The notes below the pieces were generated by a model. That model was not told the origin of the DNA. It saw only the letters and a list, made by a program, of their open reading frames with translations, and did no database searches. From Lumbricus rubellus (taxonomy: Eukaryota > Annelida > Clitellata > Crassiclitellata > Lumbricidae), in assembly GCA_945859605.1 (NCBI GenBank), contig OX243815.1:48140393-48204392 (forward strand): 64,000 nucleotides of DNA. The letters run 5' to 3'. Each line of letters opens with the position of its first letter. Within the stretch, counting starts at the first letter, position 1. Both the position numbers and the translations under genes were made by a program. This document shows, in pieces, positions 23,825-34,240 of this stretch.

Positions 23825-24020
23825 GATGTATGTGTTGGACAGTGCAGAGACGTCTTGGGTTGAAATCCACACAAAGGCGGAAAATTTCGTTCAGATTTCT
23901 GCTCAGTTTAATCAAATAGTAATCGTCGCATATAGATTATCTGAAGGCATCTTTTGCCTGCTATGGCCATGGCCCGTTGAACTCCGTCACAGATTGCATT
24001 AGTCCCAATCCAGCTGGATG
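23825..24020 (+). repeat. dispersed repeat D
   Basis: Similar to 56525-56770 (GACGTCxTGGGTTxAAATCC and GCGGAxAATxTxGTTCAG) and more weakly to 57180-57370 and 58850-58990. It explains the unassigned 105-codon frame at 23685-24002. Confidence 0.6.
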
Positions 24021-24254
24021 AACAGTGTTTCATCTAGTTTCTCCAAACGCACACAACTTCTACTACAGATGTGCTTCAATGTTCACCTGGCAGTTTGGCT
24101 TTTTCTCATCATTCTGGGTAGAAACTATAGAAAGGTTTTGTTTTTTAACCTTTTTGGTTCTTTTCTGTTTATTTTTTGTTTATTTTTTCTGTTGACTACA
24201 TGTAATGTACCAGGTATCTTTTTGTCATCTTACCATTTTTTGAGAATCTTTCCT

Positions 24255-24292
24255 ACAAAAGCACCATCTAATAACCTTTTAAAGGTGTCTAA
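24255..24292 (-). promoter_or_regulatory. PSE/TATA module, weak TATA
   Basis: TTTTAAAGGTGTCTAA gives a perfect PSE on the minus strand, but the TATA position reads ACAAAAG. Predicted start near 24230. Confidence 0.5.
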
Positions 24293-24315
24293 ACAGACCT
24301 CTATGTGTATTTGCA

Positions 24316-24400
24316 GTTTAACGTCACTGTGTGGTAGCAAAGACCATTAGCGACGCCCTCCTCCTTTATCCAGGCTTGGGACTGGCACTGGCAGCAGATC
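24316..24400 (+). repeat. dispersed repeat C
   Basis: GTTTAACGTCACTGTGTGG, then CCCTCCTCCTTTATCCAGGC and GGGACTGGCA. Copies occur at 25795-25872 and 32070-32175 (inverted) and at 34025-34110 and 44575-44655. Confidence 0.75.
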
Positions 24401-25410
24401 TCTATAACCAATGGTTCTGTTTTAAGCTGACCAAGTCTTCAGTTGAGAGCACCAGTGATATTTTACTTCAGGAAATAATTTCCGTTTTACTTCTATTTCA
24501 GTTCGGATGGTCTCAATTTCCGTTCTAATTCAGTTCCAGTTCTTCCAAAAATTTCAGTTATACTTCTAATTCAGTTTTCGAAATAATTTCAGTTCTCAAT
24601 TCAGTTCTTTTGCTTGCGTCTTTCTGGAGCACTCGTGCTTTCTTCGTGGTGAAGTCGCTGACTCGGATTAGGCCAAGTAGCATGAAAGTTTTCAGCCACC
24701 CATGATTTTGCTTGGTACGGTTCTTAATATATTTCTTAGTATATTGTGTGCGCAGAGGCAAAATGTTAAAATTTTATCATAATATGTAGTTCCACAGTCA
24801 TCCGTTTTAGGGTAGGCTAGACCCACGAAGCCTTGCATGGATAGGCCTAAGCACATTTATTTTGTCTATTTCCTCGCAGCAAACTTACTTTAAAAAGTCC
24901 AATACATTATTTTCGTCATTTAGCCAAGTGATTCCCAGTCTTATCGCGAAGTTGAAAATTATAAACTTAAAGGGAAAGTCCAAATGAAAAATTGTTTTTA
25001 AACTAACCGTAATAAAGCACATGCTAGGCAAAAGATACAAAAGTGGTAAGAGTCAGAAAGTATGTGCGTCTTTTAAACAAACACATCGGAAAAACTGTCA
25101 ACTAAAATTTCCATTTTTTCCATTAATTTCAGTTCGAGAATTAATTTTCGTTTTTATTCTAATTTCAGTTTGGTGTGCTCAATTTCCGTTCTATTTCAGT
25201 TTTCGTTCTTAAAATAATTTCAGTTACAGTTATAGTTATACTTAACGGAAATCAATATTTTCAGTTCTAATTTCACTTATCGTTAATGAAAATATCACTG
25301 GAGAGCACACCATAGAACGTTCGACTTGAAGGCGATGTAAGCTGAGAAGCATCTTTGTTATCACACAGTCTGGTTCAACTGAAACAATATTTCAAAACTT
25401 CCTTCTTACC
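24401..25410. other. no gene; repetitive TTTCAGTT motif
   Basis: Irregular recurrence of ATTTCAGTTCTAATTC-like phrases at 24425-24610 and 25120-25290. No gene recognised. Confidence 0.45.
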
Positions 25411-25506
25411 ATGCAACGGTCGGGAGCGCTCTTGAGTAGTCGCATCGAAGGGGCGCTATGTAAAATCTCGAATGAATGGATGAATGAATGAATGAATGAA
25501 TGAAAT
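25411..25506 (+). repeat. SINE family B1 3' end with (AATG)n tail
   Basis: GGGAGCGCTCTTGAGTAG, then GGGGCGCTATGTAAAATC, running into AATG repeats. Confidence 0.75.
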
Positions 25507-25794
25507 CTGTCAGTGCATTAACTTCTGTCTCAATTCGCATCTGCATTTGACAACCCGGCTATGCCCGATCTGCAACAAATACAGCCCTTGATATTTTATC
25601 ATACGGGCGTTGAGAGTTTAAGCTCAGAGGCTAATGGAGACTGAATGGATTTGGGAGGGGCACTGGGCGACTGAATAGAGTGGAACTGGGTGGAAACTAA
25701 TCCAATTGCATCTTCTTGACGGCGACAGAAATTATTAGTATTTTCAACAGCGCTGACCGCTTATATAACCGATAAAAATTGTGCCAGTTCATTC

Positions 25795-25872
25795 ATAACT
25801 CCGCCACTGGTTGCAAGCCTGGATAATTATAATGGTCTTTGTTACCACACAGTGACGTTAAACTGCAGCTAC
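25795..25872 (-). repeat. dispersed repeat C, inverted
   Basis: Ends with TTACCACACAGTGACGTTAA, matching the inverted start of the copy at 24316. Confidence 0.7.
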
Positions 25873-26374
25873 CAGTTCATTCGTGTTACGACACTTTGAC
25901 TGATATCTAAGTCTATTATTCCACAGTTTAACGTCATCCTATGGCAGCAAAGGCCGTTGACGACAATACAATATAAGTGTACAGAGCAGTAAACAAAAAC
26001 TTATGTAGCCTCCAAACTACACCAAAGAGGTGCACGGAGCTGTACAATCTCAATTACATTCAATTTGTAGACAACATAAAGTAGTTCATCGGACACTCGT
26101 TCAGGTTTACACATTATGAAAAAAGATCTTAAATCCATACATTAGATATTAAAATTGTACATTGATTGTCTCATATAACTAATTACGTTAGTGACTCCAG
26201 TAAACAGTTCCTGTTACAAAAGTTCAATATGTAAGTGCATCAATAATCATAATAATAATGTAATGTTTCTTGTACAAAAGAAACATGCACCATTAAATTT
26301 TAAAACATCAATCAAATATTATAAATCTGATCAAGATACAAATGCCATCTATAACAAGGATGCAAACGATTTAT

Positions 26375-29191
26375 TCACAAAATCCGACCTTTAGTTATAA
26401 GTTTAATCAACCGATACACTTGATTTTGATATAAATTGACAGTCAATAAAGTTTTAACAGAAATTTCATCTTTATATATTTGACATGTATTTCTTAATGA
26501 ATTCGAAATATTTTCTTTTTTACATTCAATTAAAATGTGATGAATTGTTTCTTTGACGTGACAAGTATCACACAAACCGCTGGAATGTCTTTTTATAATG
26601 AATAATCTTTGATTTGTGTTTGCCGTTCCTAGACGCAATCTAGAAATCTGGACTTCCTTATGCCTATAAGGTTCGAAATATTTTATATCAGTACTAACAG
26701 TTGGACAGATAGATTTATAAAAATGACCTTTCTTATCACTATCATATTCTGACTGCCATCTGTCTAATATGTATCGTTTAATTAAACTAAAAACTTCTTC
26801 AAATTCAAGAACATTAGTAGAATTAATGTCAATACTTAGGGCTTCTTTAGCCAATGAATCTGCTCTGTCATTACCGCTCAAGTCAACGTGACTTGGTATC
26901 CAAATAAATCTTATTTGATCAGAATTTAGTTTGTTAATGCGAAATAGTAAATCATTTAACAAAGTGGGTCGAGATTCACTATAACACTTCTTAATTGATG
27001 TAAGAACACTCAATGAATCAGAAAATATTGCAAACTTGGAATTAGAAAAACATTCACTATTCGACATCCATTCAATAGCCTCAATTATGGCCGTCAACTC
27101 GGCTGCATATACACTTGAATCATTACACAATCTAAATTTCTTATCCACATTTAAACTTGGCACTGTGAATGCAGCAGCAACTATGTCATCAGCTTTAGAC
27201 CCATCAGTAAAAACATGTATACAATCATCATATATAGAGAATAATTTAAGAGCAGCCTGCCTTAAAAATTCCGGGTGATCGGTTCTCTTATTAACCAATT
27301 TTTTCAAGGATAAGTCAACTTCAAGTTGCTTATTGCACCACGGAGGGGCAGAAGGGAATGAAGGACCAATAAATGATGCAGGAAGTAAACTAAAGAATTC
27401 AGAGGTGCGAGTATAGATAGAATGTTCTTTATTATCAGATGTTCTATAAACATTTGTCCAGTGATTTTCCATGATCGTTTTAGTAGGGTGACATTTATTT
27501 CCCAAAATCTTAGTCCCAAATTTCAATGAATTTTGGAGTCTTCTTAAATGAAGAGGCAATTCTCCACACTCATTCTGGAGTGCTGATGCGGCAGTTCCTT
27601 TTGGAACACCACAACAGAGTCTTAGTGCCTCAGTTTGAATAGTTGTAAGTTTATCTAGGTATGACTTGCATGCCGAAGAGTAAGCAACGTCACCATAATC
27701 TAAAATAGACCTTATTAAAGCTCTATAAATAGTCAAAAGAGTTTTTTTGCAAGCTCCCCAACTATAACCACTTATAGCTCTTATTAAGTTTAACCTCTTT
27801 TTACATTTCTCAATAATGTAATCAATGTGGGGTTTCCAACTCAATTTATTATCAAAAATTACCCCCAAGAATTTGACTTTATCCTCAATCTTAATTTGTT
27901 TCCGGTCAATCGTTATATTAATCTTTGATGTATCATTTCTTTTTGAAAAAAGAACTCCAGTAGTTTTATTAATAGATATTTTAAACCCGTTTTTATTGCA
28001 CCAATCTTGTATTAAAGTGACTGATAGTTGAATTTTATTTTCTAAAATTTTTATATTTCTATTACCTATATAAATTGCGCTATCGTCAGCAAAAAGTGAC
28101 ATATTAACACCATCCACCCCCGTGGGAATATCATTAATCATTATCAGGAATAAAAGTGGAGATATTATAGATCCCTGCGGAGTACCATTCTGTTGTTTGA
28201 ATTTATCAGAAAGTTCTGCTCCAACTTTAACCTGGAAAGTTCTATCAGAGAGAAAGTTTTGAACCCAATTATATATATTGCCCGCTATTCCCAATTTCTG
28301 AAATTTCCTTAAAAGAGTGGGTACATGAAGCATGTCATATGCCCTTTCAAAATCAATAAAAATGGCTAAAACATGTTCTTTATTTTTCATTTTTTTTAGA
28401 ATAAAATCCTGCAGTTTAAGAATTTGATCAATTGTACTTTTATGTTTTCTGAAACCAGACTGATTTGTGGAAAGAAGATTATTTTTTTCCATAAACCACT
28501 GTAGACGTTTATTTACCATTGCTTCCATTACTTTGCAAAGAGTAGAAGTCAAAGATATGGGTCGATAAGATTCAGGATTTGAAGCTTGTTTGTTAGGTTT
28601 CAATAGGGGTATAATAATGGCGTGTTGCCAGTCAACAGGAAAGTTTCCTTCTTTCCATATTTCATTATAAAACATTAACAGAACCTTCAGAGCATTCTTA
28701 TGGAGGTGTTTTAGTAATTCGTAAGGTATCTTGTCCTCACCCGGAGACTTATTAATTTTTGCTGATTTAATAGCTTGTTTTAATTCATTGATATTAAATC
28801 TTTCGTTTAAAAATTCCAATTCGGGAACATGATCATTGTCTGTCATATGAGGGTTATTTTGAAAATTATTAGCTTGCAAATAATCTAAGAATTTATCACT
28901 GTAATTGTTAGAATCACTAGTATGTGCATACGTTTTAGCTAAAATATTTGCTTTTTCCAAGTTGGTTTCAGCTGTTAGCCCATCACAACTTAGAGTAGGA
29001 ATGGAACTATATGTTGCAATACCGTTCATTTTTCTGGCCCAGCTCCACACAGAACCTAACTTCGTTTGGTCTGTAAGCTCAGAGCAGTATGCTTGCCAGC
29101 AAGTTTTTGCTTCTACTTTTAAGGTTCGTTTAAGAACAGCCTCTTGCTTTTTATATTCTAAATAATCACCCAATTCTCTTGTTTTAGTCAT
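26375..29191 (-). CDS. LINE ORF2: reverse transcriptase-RNase H part
   Basis: This is the reverse transcriptase and RNase H half of ORF2, which copies the element RNA at the cut target. From the first Met it is 938 residues. RT motifs: RPISLTS (about 210-216), FIDFERAYD (278-286), NGTPQGSIISPLLF (335-348) and catalytic FADD (367-370). RNase H follows at about 655-785 with TDGSKADD, AAELTAIIEAIEWM, FSDSLSVL and IPSHVDLSGNDRADSLAKEA, so its acidic residues are all present. A CX2C..H..C motif (CDTCHVKETIHHILIEC) lies near 874-890. The frame extends upstream beyond the listed Met; a single TAA at 29303-29305 separates it from the endonuclease frame, with 38 codons between. All visible catalytic residues are intact, so the copy looks young. 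Confidence 0.93.
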   Translation of the reverse strand: MTKTRELGDYLEYKKQEAVLKRTLKVEAKTCWQAYCSELTDQTKLGSVWSWARKMNGIATYSSIPTLSCDGLTAETNLEKANILAKTYAHTSDSNNYSDKFLDYLQANNFQNNPHMTDNDHVPELEFLNERFNINELKQAIKSAKINKSPGEDKIPYELLKHLHKNALKVLLMFYNEIWKEGNFPVDWQHAIIIPLLKPNKQASNPESYRPISLTSTLCKVMEAMVNKRLQWFMEKNNLLSTNQSGFRKHKSTIDQILKLQDFILKKMKNKEHVLAIFIDFERAYDMLHVPTLLRKFQKLGIAGNIYNWVQNFLSDRTFQVKVGAELSDKFKQQNGTPQGSIISPLLFLIMINDIPTGVDGVNMSLFADDSAIYIGNRNIKILENKIQLSVTLIQDWCNKNGFKISINKTTGVLFSKRNDTSKINITIDRKQIKIEDKVKFLGVIFDNKLSWKPHIDYIIEKCKKRLNLIRAISGYSWGACKKTLLTIYRALIRSILDYGDVAYSSACKSYLDKLTTIQTEALRLCCGVPKGTAASALQNECGELPLHLRRLQNSLKFGTKILGNKCHPTKTIMENHWTNVYRTSDNKEHSIYTRTSEFFSLLPASFIGPSFPSAPPWCNKQLEVDLSLKKLVNKRTDHPEFLRQAALKLFSIYDDCIHVFTDGSKADDIVAAAFTVPSLNVDKKFRLCNDSSVYAAELTAIIEAIEWMSNSECFSNSKFAIFSDSLSVLTSIKKCYSESRPTLLNDLLFRINKLNSDQIRFIWIPSHVDLSGNDRADSLAKEALSIDINSTNVLEFEEVFSLIKRYILDRWQSEYDSDKKGHFYKSICPTVSTDIKYFEPYRHKEVQISRLRLGTANTNQRLFIIKRHSSGLCDTCHVKETIHHILIECKKENISNSLRNTCQIYKDEISVKTLLTVNLYQNQVYRLIKLITKGRIL

Positions 29192-29305
29192 TTTATTCCT
29201 GTATTGATTTCTTTTATAAATGGCTTCATTGCAAGTTTCATTCCAATATGGAAGAGGCTTAAATGTTTTTGTTCTTTTCCCATGTTTAAGATTTTTACTA
29301 GGTAT

Positions 29306-30145
29306 TTATTGATTAGCTATAGAAGTAATGCAATCAACTAAATTATTAAAACTATCATCACAATTGTTATTAACCAAAATATCTTCTATTAGTGAAGTGT
29401 TGCTGATTTCCTTATATATTTTCCAATCTGCCTTTTTTAATTTCCATAAATGCATACTTAAGCTATCTTCGATGATGGCTTCCTCATTTATTGTAGTTAC
29501 AGTAGCAAAATGATCAGATCCCATGTTACTGTTAGTGACAGTATGTCGGGCATTTAAAGCTAAATCTGAAGAGATAATACTTAGATCAATAACAGACTGA
29601 GATTTATATCGGTTTGATGCAATATGTGTATACTGACCTGTATTAAGTACAACTAAATTATTTTCAGCTAAAATATCTTCAAATATTTTACCTCTTTCTT
29701 TTGTTTGAGTACAGCCCCATAATTTACTATGAGCATTGAAATCTCCAACAAGAATTGATTTTTTTCGCATAAAAATACTTTGAATGTCCTCTTTTTTAAA
29801 TTTATGAGAAGGTGTCATGTAGCAATTAAAAATTTTTAAATGACCATTTTGTGTTTTAATTTCAATACCCTGAAATTCGACATTAGAGTATTCTTCTAAA
29901 TCTAAAACATTGAAATTTATTCCCACTTTCAAATAGATAGCTAAACCCCCCCTTTCATTACTTAAATAATCTTTGCGTATGATATTATAGCCATCTAATT
30001 TTGGTGATTGAACCTTACTTTTTAAAAATGTCTCCTCTACACATATTACATCCGGTGGATTACATGACCTAAAGATGTAATTTTTCAACTGATCTTTATT
30101 TCCACGCAAACCACGAGCATTCCACTGAAGAATGGTTAGAGCCAT
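29306..30145 (-). CDS. LINE ORF2: endonuclease part
   Basis: N-terminal AP-endonuclease-like domain of ORF2, which nicks the target DNA to prime reverse transcription. It has 279 residues starting MALTILQWNARGLRGN, with CVEETFLK, the GDFNAHSKLWGC metal-binding motif, VIDLSIISSD and the C-terminal NSNMGSDHF. The start is the natural ORF2 start, 35 bases after the end of ORF1. The frame ends at TAA (29303-29305), and translation in the same frame continues into the RT part at 26375-29191. This is one nonsense change rather than a frameshift; the unbroken ORF2 would be about 1,255 codons. The stop alone would prevent a full-length protein unless it is read through. Confidence 0.9.
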   Translation of the reverse strand: MALTILQWNARGLRGNKDQLKNYIFRSCNPPDVICVEETFLKSKVQSPKLDGYNIIRKDYLSNERGGLAIYLKVGINFNVLDLEEYSNVEFQGIEIKTQNGHLKIFNCYMTPSHKFKKEDIQSIFMRKKSILVGDFNAHSKLWGCTQTKERGKIFEDILAENNLVVLNTGQYTHIASNRYKSQSVIDLSIISSDLALNARHTVTNSNMGSDHFATVTTINEEAIIEDSLSMHLWKLKKADWKIYKEISNTSLIEDILVNNNCDDSFNNLVDCITSIANQ

Positions 30146-30180
30146 AATGGGGCGAAATATAAAATTGTGATATTTGCAAT

Positions 30181-30774
30181 TTACCAGTCGTTGGATTTAA
30201 ATTCTGAATCATTTTCAAAGAATATTGCAGATGCCGCACTCCAGATCAAAAACTGAGCATGCTTTCTAGACTTAGCTTTACCAATAGTTGACAAGACTCC
30301 AAGAACAAAAGATTTTAACTTCGTAATTAGGTCATCATCTTCTGCATCTTCTTCTGCACCATTTATTTTCTTAGATATATTTGTTACATTAAGATCTTTA
30401 TCACTGAATGACAAGAACTGTTTTACTAAATCATCAGATGAATTTTCACTACTAGATGGGATTTTCTCATCAGTGGGTGGCTGTGTATCTATGGGAATAC
30501 TTACAACATCCTTCTGATTTCCTTTACCATTTTTTACTTTTGATGCATAAGTAATTGGCATATCATTTGTTTTCAGGACATTTTGAGTAGAACATGTATT
30601 TTCATACTGACCTTCATCAATCATAGCTACAGCATCAGAAAAAATTATGTTATGTTCTGCTCTTAGTTTAAGTGCAGCATGTGTTCTAACATAGAGTGGA
30701 CAATCTCTATAAGCAGAACTGTGACCTTGTCCACAGTTTGCACATTTAAGGTTTGTCTTGTTAGGGAACCACTG
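30181..30774 (-). pseudogene. LINE ORF1 fragment with zinc knuckle
   Basis: The gag-like RNA-binding protein of the LINE, missing its N-terminal half because the element is 5' truncated. CANCGQGHSSAYRDCP is a CX2CX3HX6C knuckle typical of the last zinc finger in Jockey/I-type ORF1 proteins. An acidic and serine-rich tail follows. The open frame can be extended upstream to a TTG at 30810, but those bases belong to the flanking PSE/TATA module, so no genuine start is present. Confidence 0.85.
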
Positions 30775-30789
30775 ATCTAAGAGATCATT

Positions 30790-30827
30790 TATATAGCATA
30801 ATAATTTCAAGTTTTAAAGGTGTCGAA
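30790..30827 (-). promoter_or_regulatory. PSE/TATA module at the LINE1 5' junction
   Basis: Minus-strand PSE CGACACCTTTAAAAC and TATATA box with exact standard spacing. It lies only 88 bp from the next same-strand module (30878-30915). Predicted start near 30765; the LINE1 insertion point is about 10 bases upstream of it. Confidence 0.7.
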
Positions 30828-30877
30828 ATATAGTAACAATTGCGAAAATTTATCATTGAGATGTGGCGTATTTGGCT

Positions 30878-30915
30878 TATATAGCACCAGAAGGCAATGT
30901 TTTATAGGTGTCTTA
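30878..30915 (-). promoter_or_regulatory. PSE/TATA module
   Basis: TATATAG, 15-base spacer, TTTTATAGGTGTCTTA as read on the plus strand. Predicted minus-strand start near 30853. It begins a 250-bp tract that is paralogous to 31783-32060. Confidence 0.7.
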
Positions 30916-31423
30916 TTGGGCCCTCAAGTCAATCGCTTTTTGCTAAATAAATGTAACATATTTATGTAAACATTAATGTTTCCAGAAAATCGGTTGTTTT
31001 CTTGTTTGAAGTCTGAGCGATGCTCAAAAAATAATTGCTAAGTTTATAATATTATGGTTTCAGCATATTCAATCCTAGCACCGCTGACATACCTAATTAA
31101 TGAATGGTTGTACCGTGTTATCCCATAATAAGCTATCGATCTTATTAAACTCAAGGTTTTAACAGTTCGTTTCTGTGTTTTTCAATATCAGTGTAAATTG
31201 TATCTCTGAGTTTTATTCAAACTGTTTTAAATTGCCCCGAGACACCACGGATTTAAATCTATTGATTTCAGTAGGATTTTTTATGTACCCTAATATATAA
31301 TCTAAGACACAACTTCTCCTTTTAGAATTTGATTTATGTAGGTCCCGCGTCATCCAAGTTTTCTTAAATAATTATTTTACATGCATTCTTCCCTGAATGG
31401 AGTGGAAATGTTTAATAACAATA

Positions 31424-31650
31424 ATTATAATAATTTTTTATTTAACCAAGCACTGCGCTTTACATGATTGTTCAAGTTATGCAGTAATCTTAATTTACAT
31501 CAAAACTTAACTGCTAACAAAACTGACAGCCTGCAATTATACACGGCGCTAATAGCAACCTACAAAGCACGTCCGCCCTACGGTGCTCGATCTCTGTCCT
31601 CTCGCTCTCCATACTAGTGTGTTATACAACGCGCCAACCCCCCCCCCCCC
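31424..31650 (-). mobile_element. tRNA-derived SINE, family A, inverted
   Basis: Inverted copy of 22141-22378. It contains CACTGCGCTTTACATGATTG, CAGCCTGCAATTATACACGG and CGCGCCAACC, and ends in a run of about 14 Cs at the head. Confidence 0.85.
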
Positions 31651-31782
31651 AATATATTGTCGTAAACATTTTTACATTGAGTTACGAATAAAATAAACAG
31701 ATCAAATATCGATTTGTCCCGTCACTACATAGCGTTGTCAAAAGAGCGAACCTTATCATTAAATTTTGCCGTAACTTGCTTA

Positions 31783-31820
31783 TTTATAGCATCGGAAAGT
31801 AACATTTTATGGGTGTCTAA
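31783..31820 (-). promoter_or_regulatory. PSE/TATA module
   Basis: TTTATAG then TTTTATGGGTGTCTAA at exact spacing (plus-strand reading). Predicted start near 31758. Confidence 0.7.
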
Positions 31821-32069
31821 TTTGGGCCCACAGATCAATCGTTAGCATTATTCCAAAGTGCTGCAATGGCAAGGGCTTCATATAATATTTCATAAATATT
31901 TCCAGAGAATCGGTTATTTTGTTGTTCGAAGCTTAAGCGGCGCTCGAAATAGAATTGTTGAGGTTAGGCCTATGTAATTATGGCATCAGCATATTTAATC
32001 CAAGCACCGTTGACATTCAGCGATTCGATGGTTATGTCGCGTTATCCCGTATTAGTCTAGAAACTAGAA

Positions 32070-32175
32070 CTCCGCCACTGGTCGCACTCTGCCAGTGCCA
32101 GTCCCAAGCCTGGATAAAGGAGGAGGGCGTCGTTGTTGGTCTTTGTTACCACACAGTGACGTTAAACTGCCAATA
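32070..32175 (-). repeat. dispersed repeat C, inverted
   Basis: Contains CCCAAGCCTGGATAAAGGAG and TTACCACACAGTGACGTTAA. Confidence 0.75.
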
Positions 32176-32226
32176 CCATCACCACGAGGTTTTTTTACTT
32201 ACTTATTTTATGTCAAGAGTTTCTTA

Positions 32227-32264
32227 TATATAGGGTTAATTTATAACATTTTAAAGGTGTCTAA
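32227..32264 (-). promoter_or_regulatory. PSE/TATA module
   Basis: TATATAG then TTTTAAAGGTGTCTAA, a perfect match to the consensus in both blocks. Predicted minus-strand start near 32202; the predicted transcript would enter repeat C. Confidence 0.75.
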
Positions 32265-32279
32265 TTTGAAGCATCTCTT

Positions 32280-33088
32280 AGCAATCGGTAGTACTGTAGT
32301 ACTGTTCATTATTATGCGTGCACTCAACATGTAAAATATGCATTTGTGGTTCTTCATGACTGATAACATGTTGAGGTATATAAGTATATAGTAAGCTAAA
32401 GGTAATGAACAATGGAAGAGCTGTGTAGAAAGGGAGATAGTAACCCCCTCTTCTTTATTTGTACTTTGGCAAACCTGGGCATTCCCCTCTTCCATATACG
32501 CCTCAGACCACAGGATCGAATTTCCCGACGGACTGACAACTTAATGGGGAAACACGAATGCTTCATGGTGCATCATTTCGTGTAAACCATGCAAACAAAG
32601 TACGTTTATTCAGTTGAATTAATGAAGAATAGACTTACTTACTTACTTACTGAAAATATATTCCGATAGAGTACATCTTCTGTGATTGGTGGTTTTTCAT
32701 GAGAGGTGATTGGTTGAGCTAAAAATAATTAACGGCATCATCTACTTTTGCGTGTAGTAGCAACACATTCAGTTTAATGATACTGCTCTGTGTTCCCGTC
32801 TCCAACCAACCAGGTCGTAGATCCATGCGCTCTGCGATTCGTGGGGACTTGATGGTCCCGCGATCCTACTGGAATAGTCTTCCATGAACAATTCGCAGTA
32901 CTTTCAATGCATGCAGCACAGGAAAGATTCTCAAAATCTCTTAGGCCTAAAGCTCACCTTTTTAGATCTGCTTGGTAGCTACTCTTAGCGCCGTCGTGAG
33001 ACTTTTAAAGGCTCTATATAAATGGTCATTTACAGCCATGCAAAACATCGTTATTAATGCAGCCCTCCTCCTTTATGCAGCCTTATGA
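32280..33088. other. no gene seen
   Basis: AT-rich DNA with a short CTTA repeat at 32632-32651. TCTCCAACCAACCAGGTCGT near 32799 recurs near 62117, so part of this stretch is a dispersed repeat. Confidence 0.45.
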
Positions 33089-33654
33089 CCGGTGTAGTGC
33101 GAAATACTATCCGGGCAACAGAAACTATCCGGCCACGCCCACTGCGTTGCTAGGATACAATTTCGCACGACTTACGTGCGAAATCTAATCCGTTGACAAA
33201 TACGATCCGGGTGGTTTGGCCAGCTTTGTTAATAATAATAATATTCTTTTTATTCAGCGATATAATAGCTCGGTGTGCAAAAACTATTGTATTTCACGCC
33301 TGTAAATGTGGTTGTCGGATAGTAACATTACGAATATGCAATTATATTTAGTAGATAACGTGATTCTAAATGACGAAGCGGTGTTAAGGCAGGCTACCAT
33401 TGCGGAGCGTATGCTATTTTTAGAATGGAAAATCCGCGTTGCGAAAGTAAACTAGGCTACATGTAGGCCTAATTGATGTATCCCACTTAAAATTGTATTG
33501 TTTATGAAATCAATCGCGTCCTATGTTACGGGCACCTTTCATGTATATTAAAGTGTTTGCCTGTGTGTGACTTTTGGCATTTGTGTGATTGTTTGTGTCT
33601 GGATTAAGGTTATTACAAGTTACAACACTGAAGAACTAAATAATGTCATTAATC

Positions 33655-33692
33655 TTAAACACCTTTTTATCACCATCTCTCAAACCTATATA
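33655..33692 (+). promoter_or_regulatory. PSE/TATA module
   Basis: TTAAACACCTTTTTATC then CTATATAAT at exact spacing. Predicted start near 33717. Confidence 0.65.
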
Positions 33693-34024
33693 ATAATTAA
33701 CGGCAGTAGATCTGTCGCAACAGAAACAACGTATACTGTAATTATAAATAAGACAAGTTTACGCTTGGCAAGCATAATACAGAGCCTTTGTATCACAGGC
33801 TGATTATTCTGTTTATCAGTTAATGTCGACGTTAATTAAGTTAGGCTAACTGCATACCTGACGGAGGAGAAAGAAAGAACTGCATTGCCTAAAACTGTAG
33901 GCTCTACCTTATTTTTGTTCAGCTTCATCACGTGCAAATCTCCACCAAAAACTGCTGAAGTTCTTTAATAATAAGATTTGTTCAAATACACCAGGTTTTG
34001 TTAGTGGTAGGCCTAGTAGTAGTT

Positions 34025-34110
34025 GCAGTTTAACGTTGCTGTGTGGTAACAAAGACCATAATAGCGACACCCTCCTTCTTTATCTACGCTTGCGACTGGC
34101 GATGTCAGAG
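34025..34110 (+). repeat. dispersed repeat C
   Basis: GTTTAACGTTGCTGTGTGGT, then CCCTCCTTCTTTATC. Confidence 0.7.
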
Positions 34111-34119
34111 TTTGACTTT

Positions 34120-34240
34120 TTTTTATTTAACCAAAGTTTAACGTCGTCGTATGGCATCAAAGGCCGTTGACGACAATTTACAGCTTATACAGGACAGTAA
34201 CAGTGAATTTATGGCGTTCAAAATACACCATATAACGTTG
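34120..34240 (-). repeat. LINE 3' end fragment with hairpin
   Basis: Matches the last part of LINE1. The hairpin at 34143-34174 has stem GTCGTC/GACGAC around TATGGCATCAAAGGCCGTT; the preceding 3' UTR sequence also matches. Confidence 0.8.

Larger units (their letters stand above)
25912..30774 (-). mobile_element. RNase H-bearing LINE, nearly complete (LINE1)
   Basis: A non-LTR retrotransposon of about 4.86 kb. In order it has a 5'-truncated ORF1 with a zinc knuckle, ORF2 with AP-like endonuclease, reverse transcriptase, RNase H and a C-terminal CCHC motif, about 460 bp of 3' UTR, and a 3' hairpin (25933-25964). A 7-bp direct repeat, CTTAGAT read on the minus strand, flanks it at 30775-30781 and 25905-25911 and is the probable target duplication. 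The 5' end falls just downstream of the PSE/TATA module at 30790-30827. The RNase H domain places it among the I/Jockey-like LINEs; I do not assign a clade. Confidence 0.88.
30878..32060. repeat. two diverged copies of a 270-bp repeat carrying a module
   Basis: 30878-31130 and 31783-32060 align through the module, TTTCCAGAxAATCGGTTxTT, CAGCATATTxAATCC and the terminal GTTATCCC. They are direct copies separated by SINE and unique DNA. Confidence 0.7.

Noticed and set aside
23685..24002. 105-codon host gene
   Set aside because: It lies in dispersed repeat D, which recurs near 56525 without an open frame.
32070..32175. Body of the RNA made from the module at 32227
   Set aside because: Repeat C does lie downstream there, but at other modules it is upstream, inverted or absent, so it is not a common transcript body.
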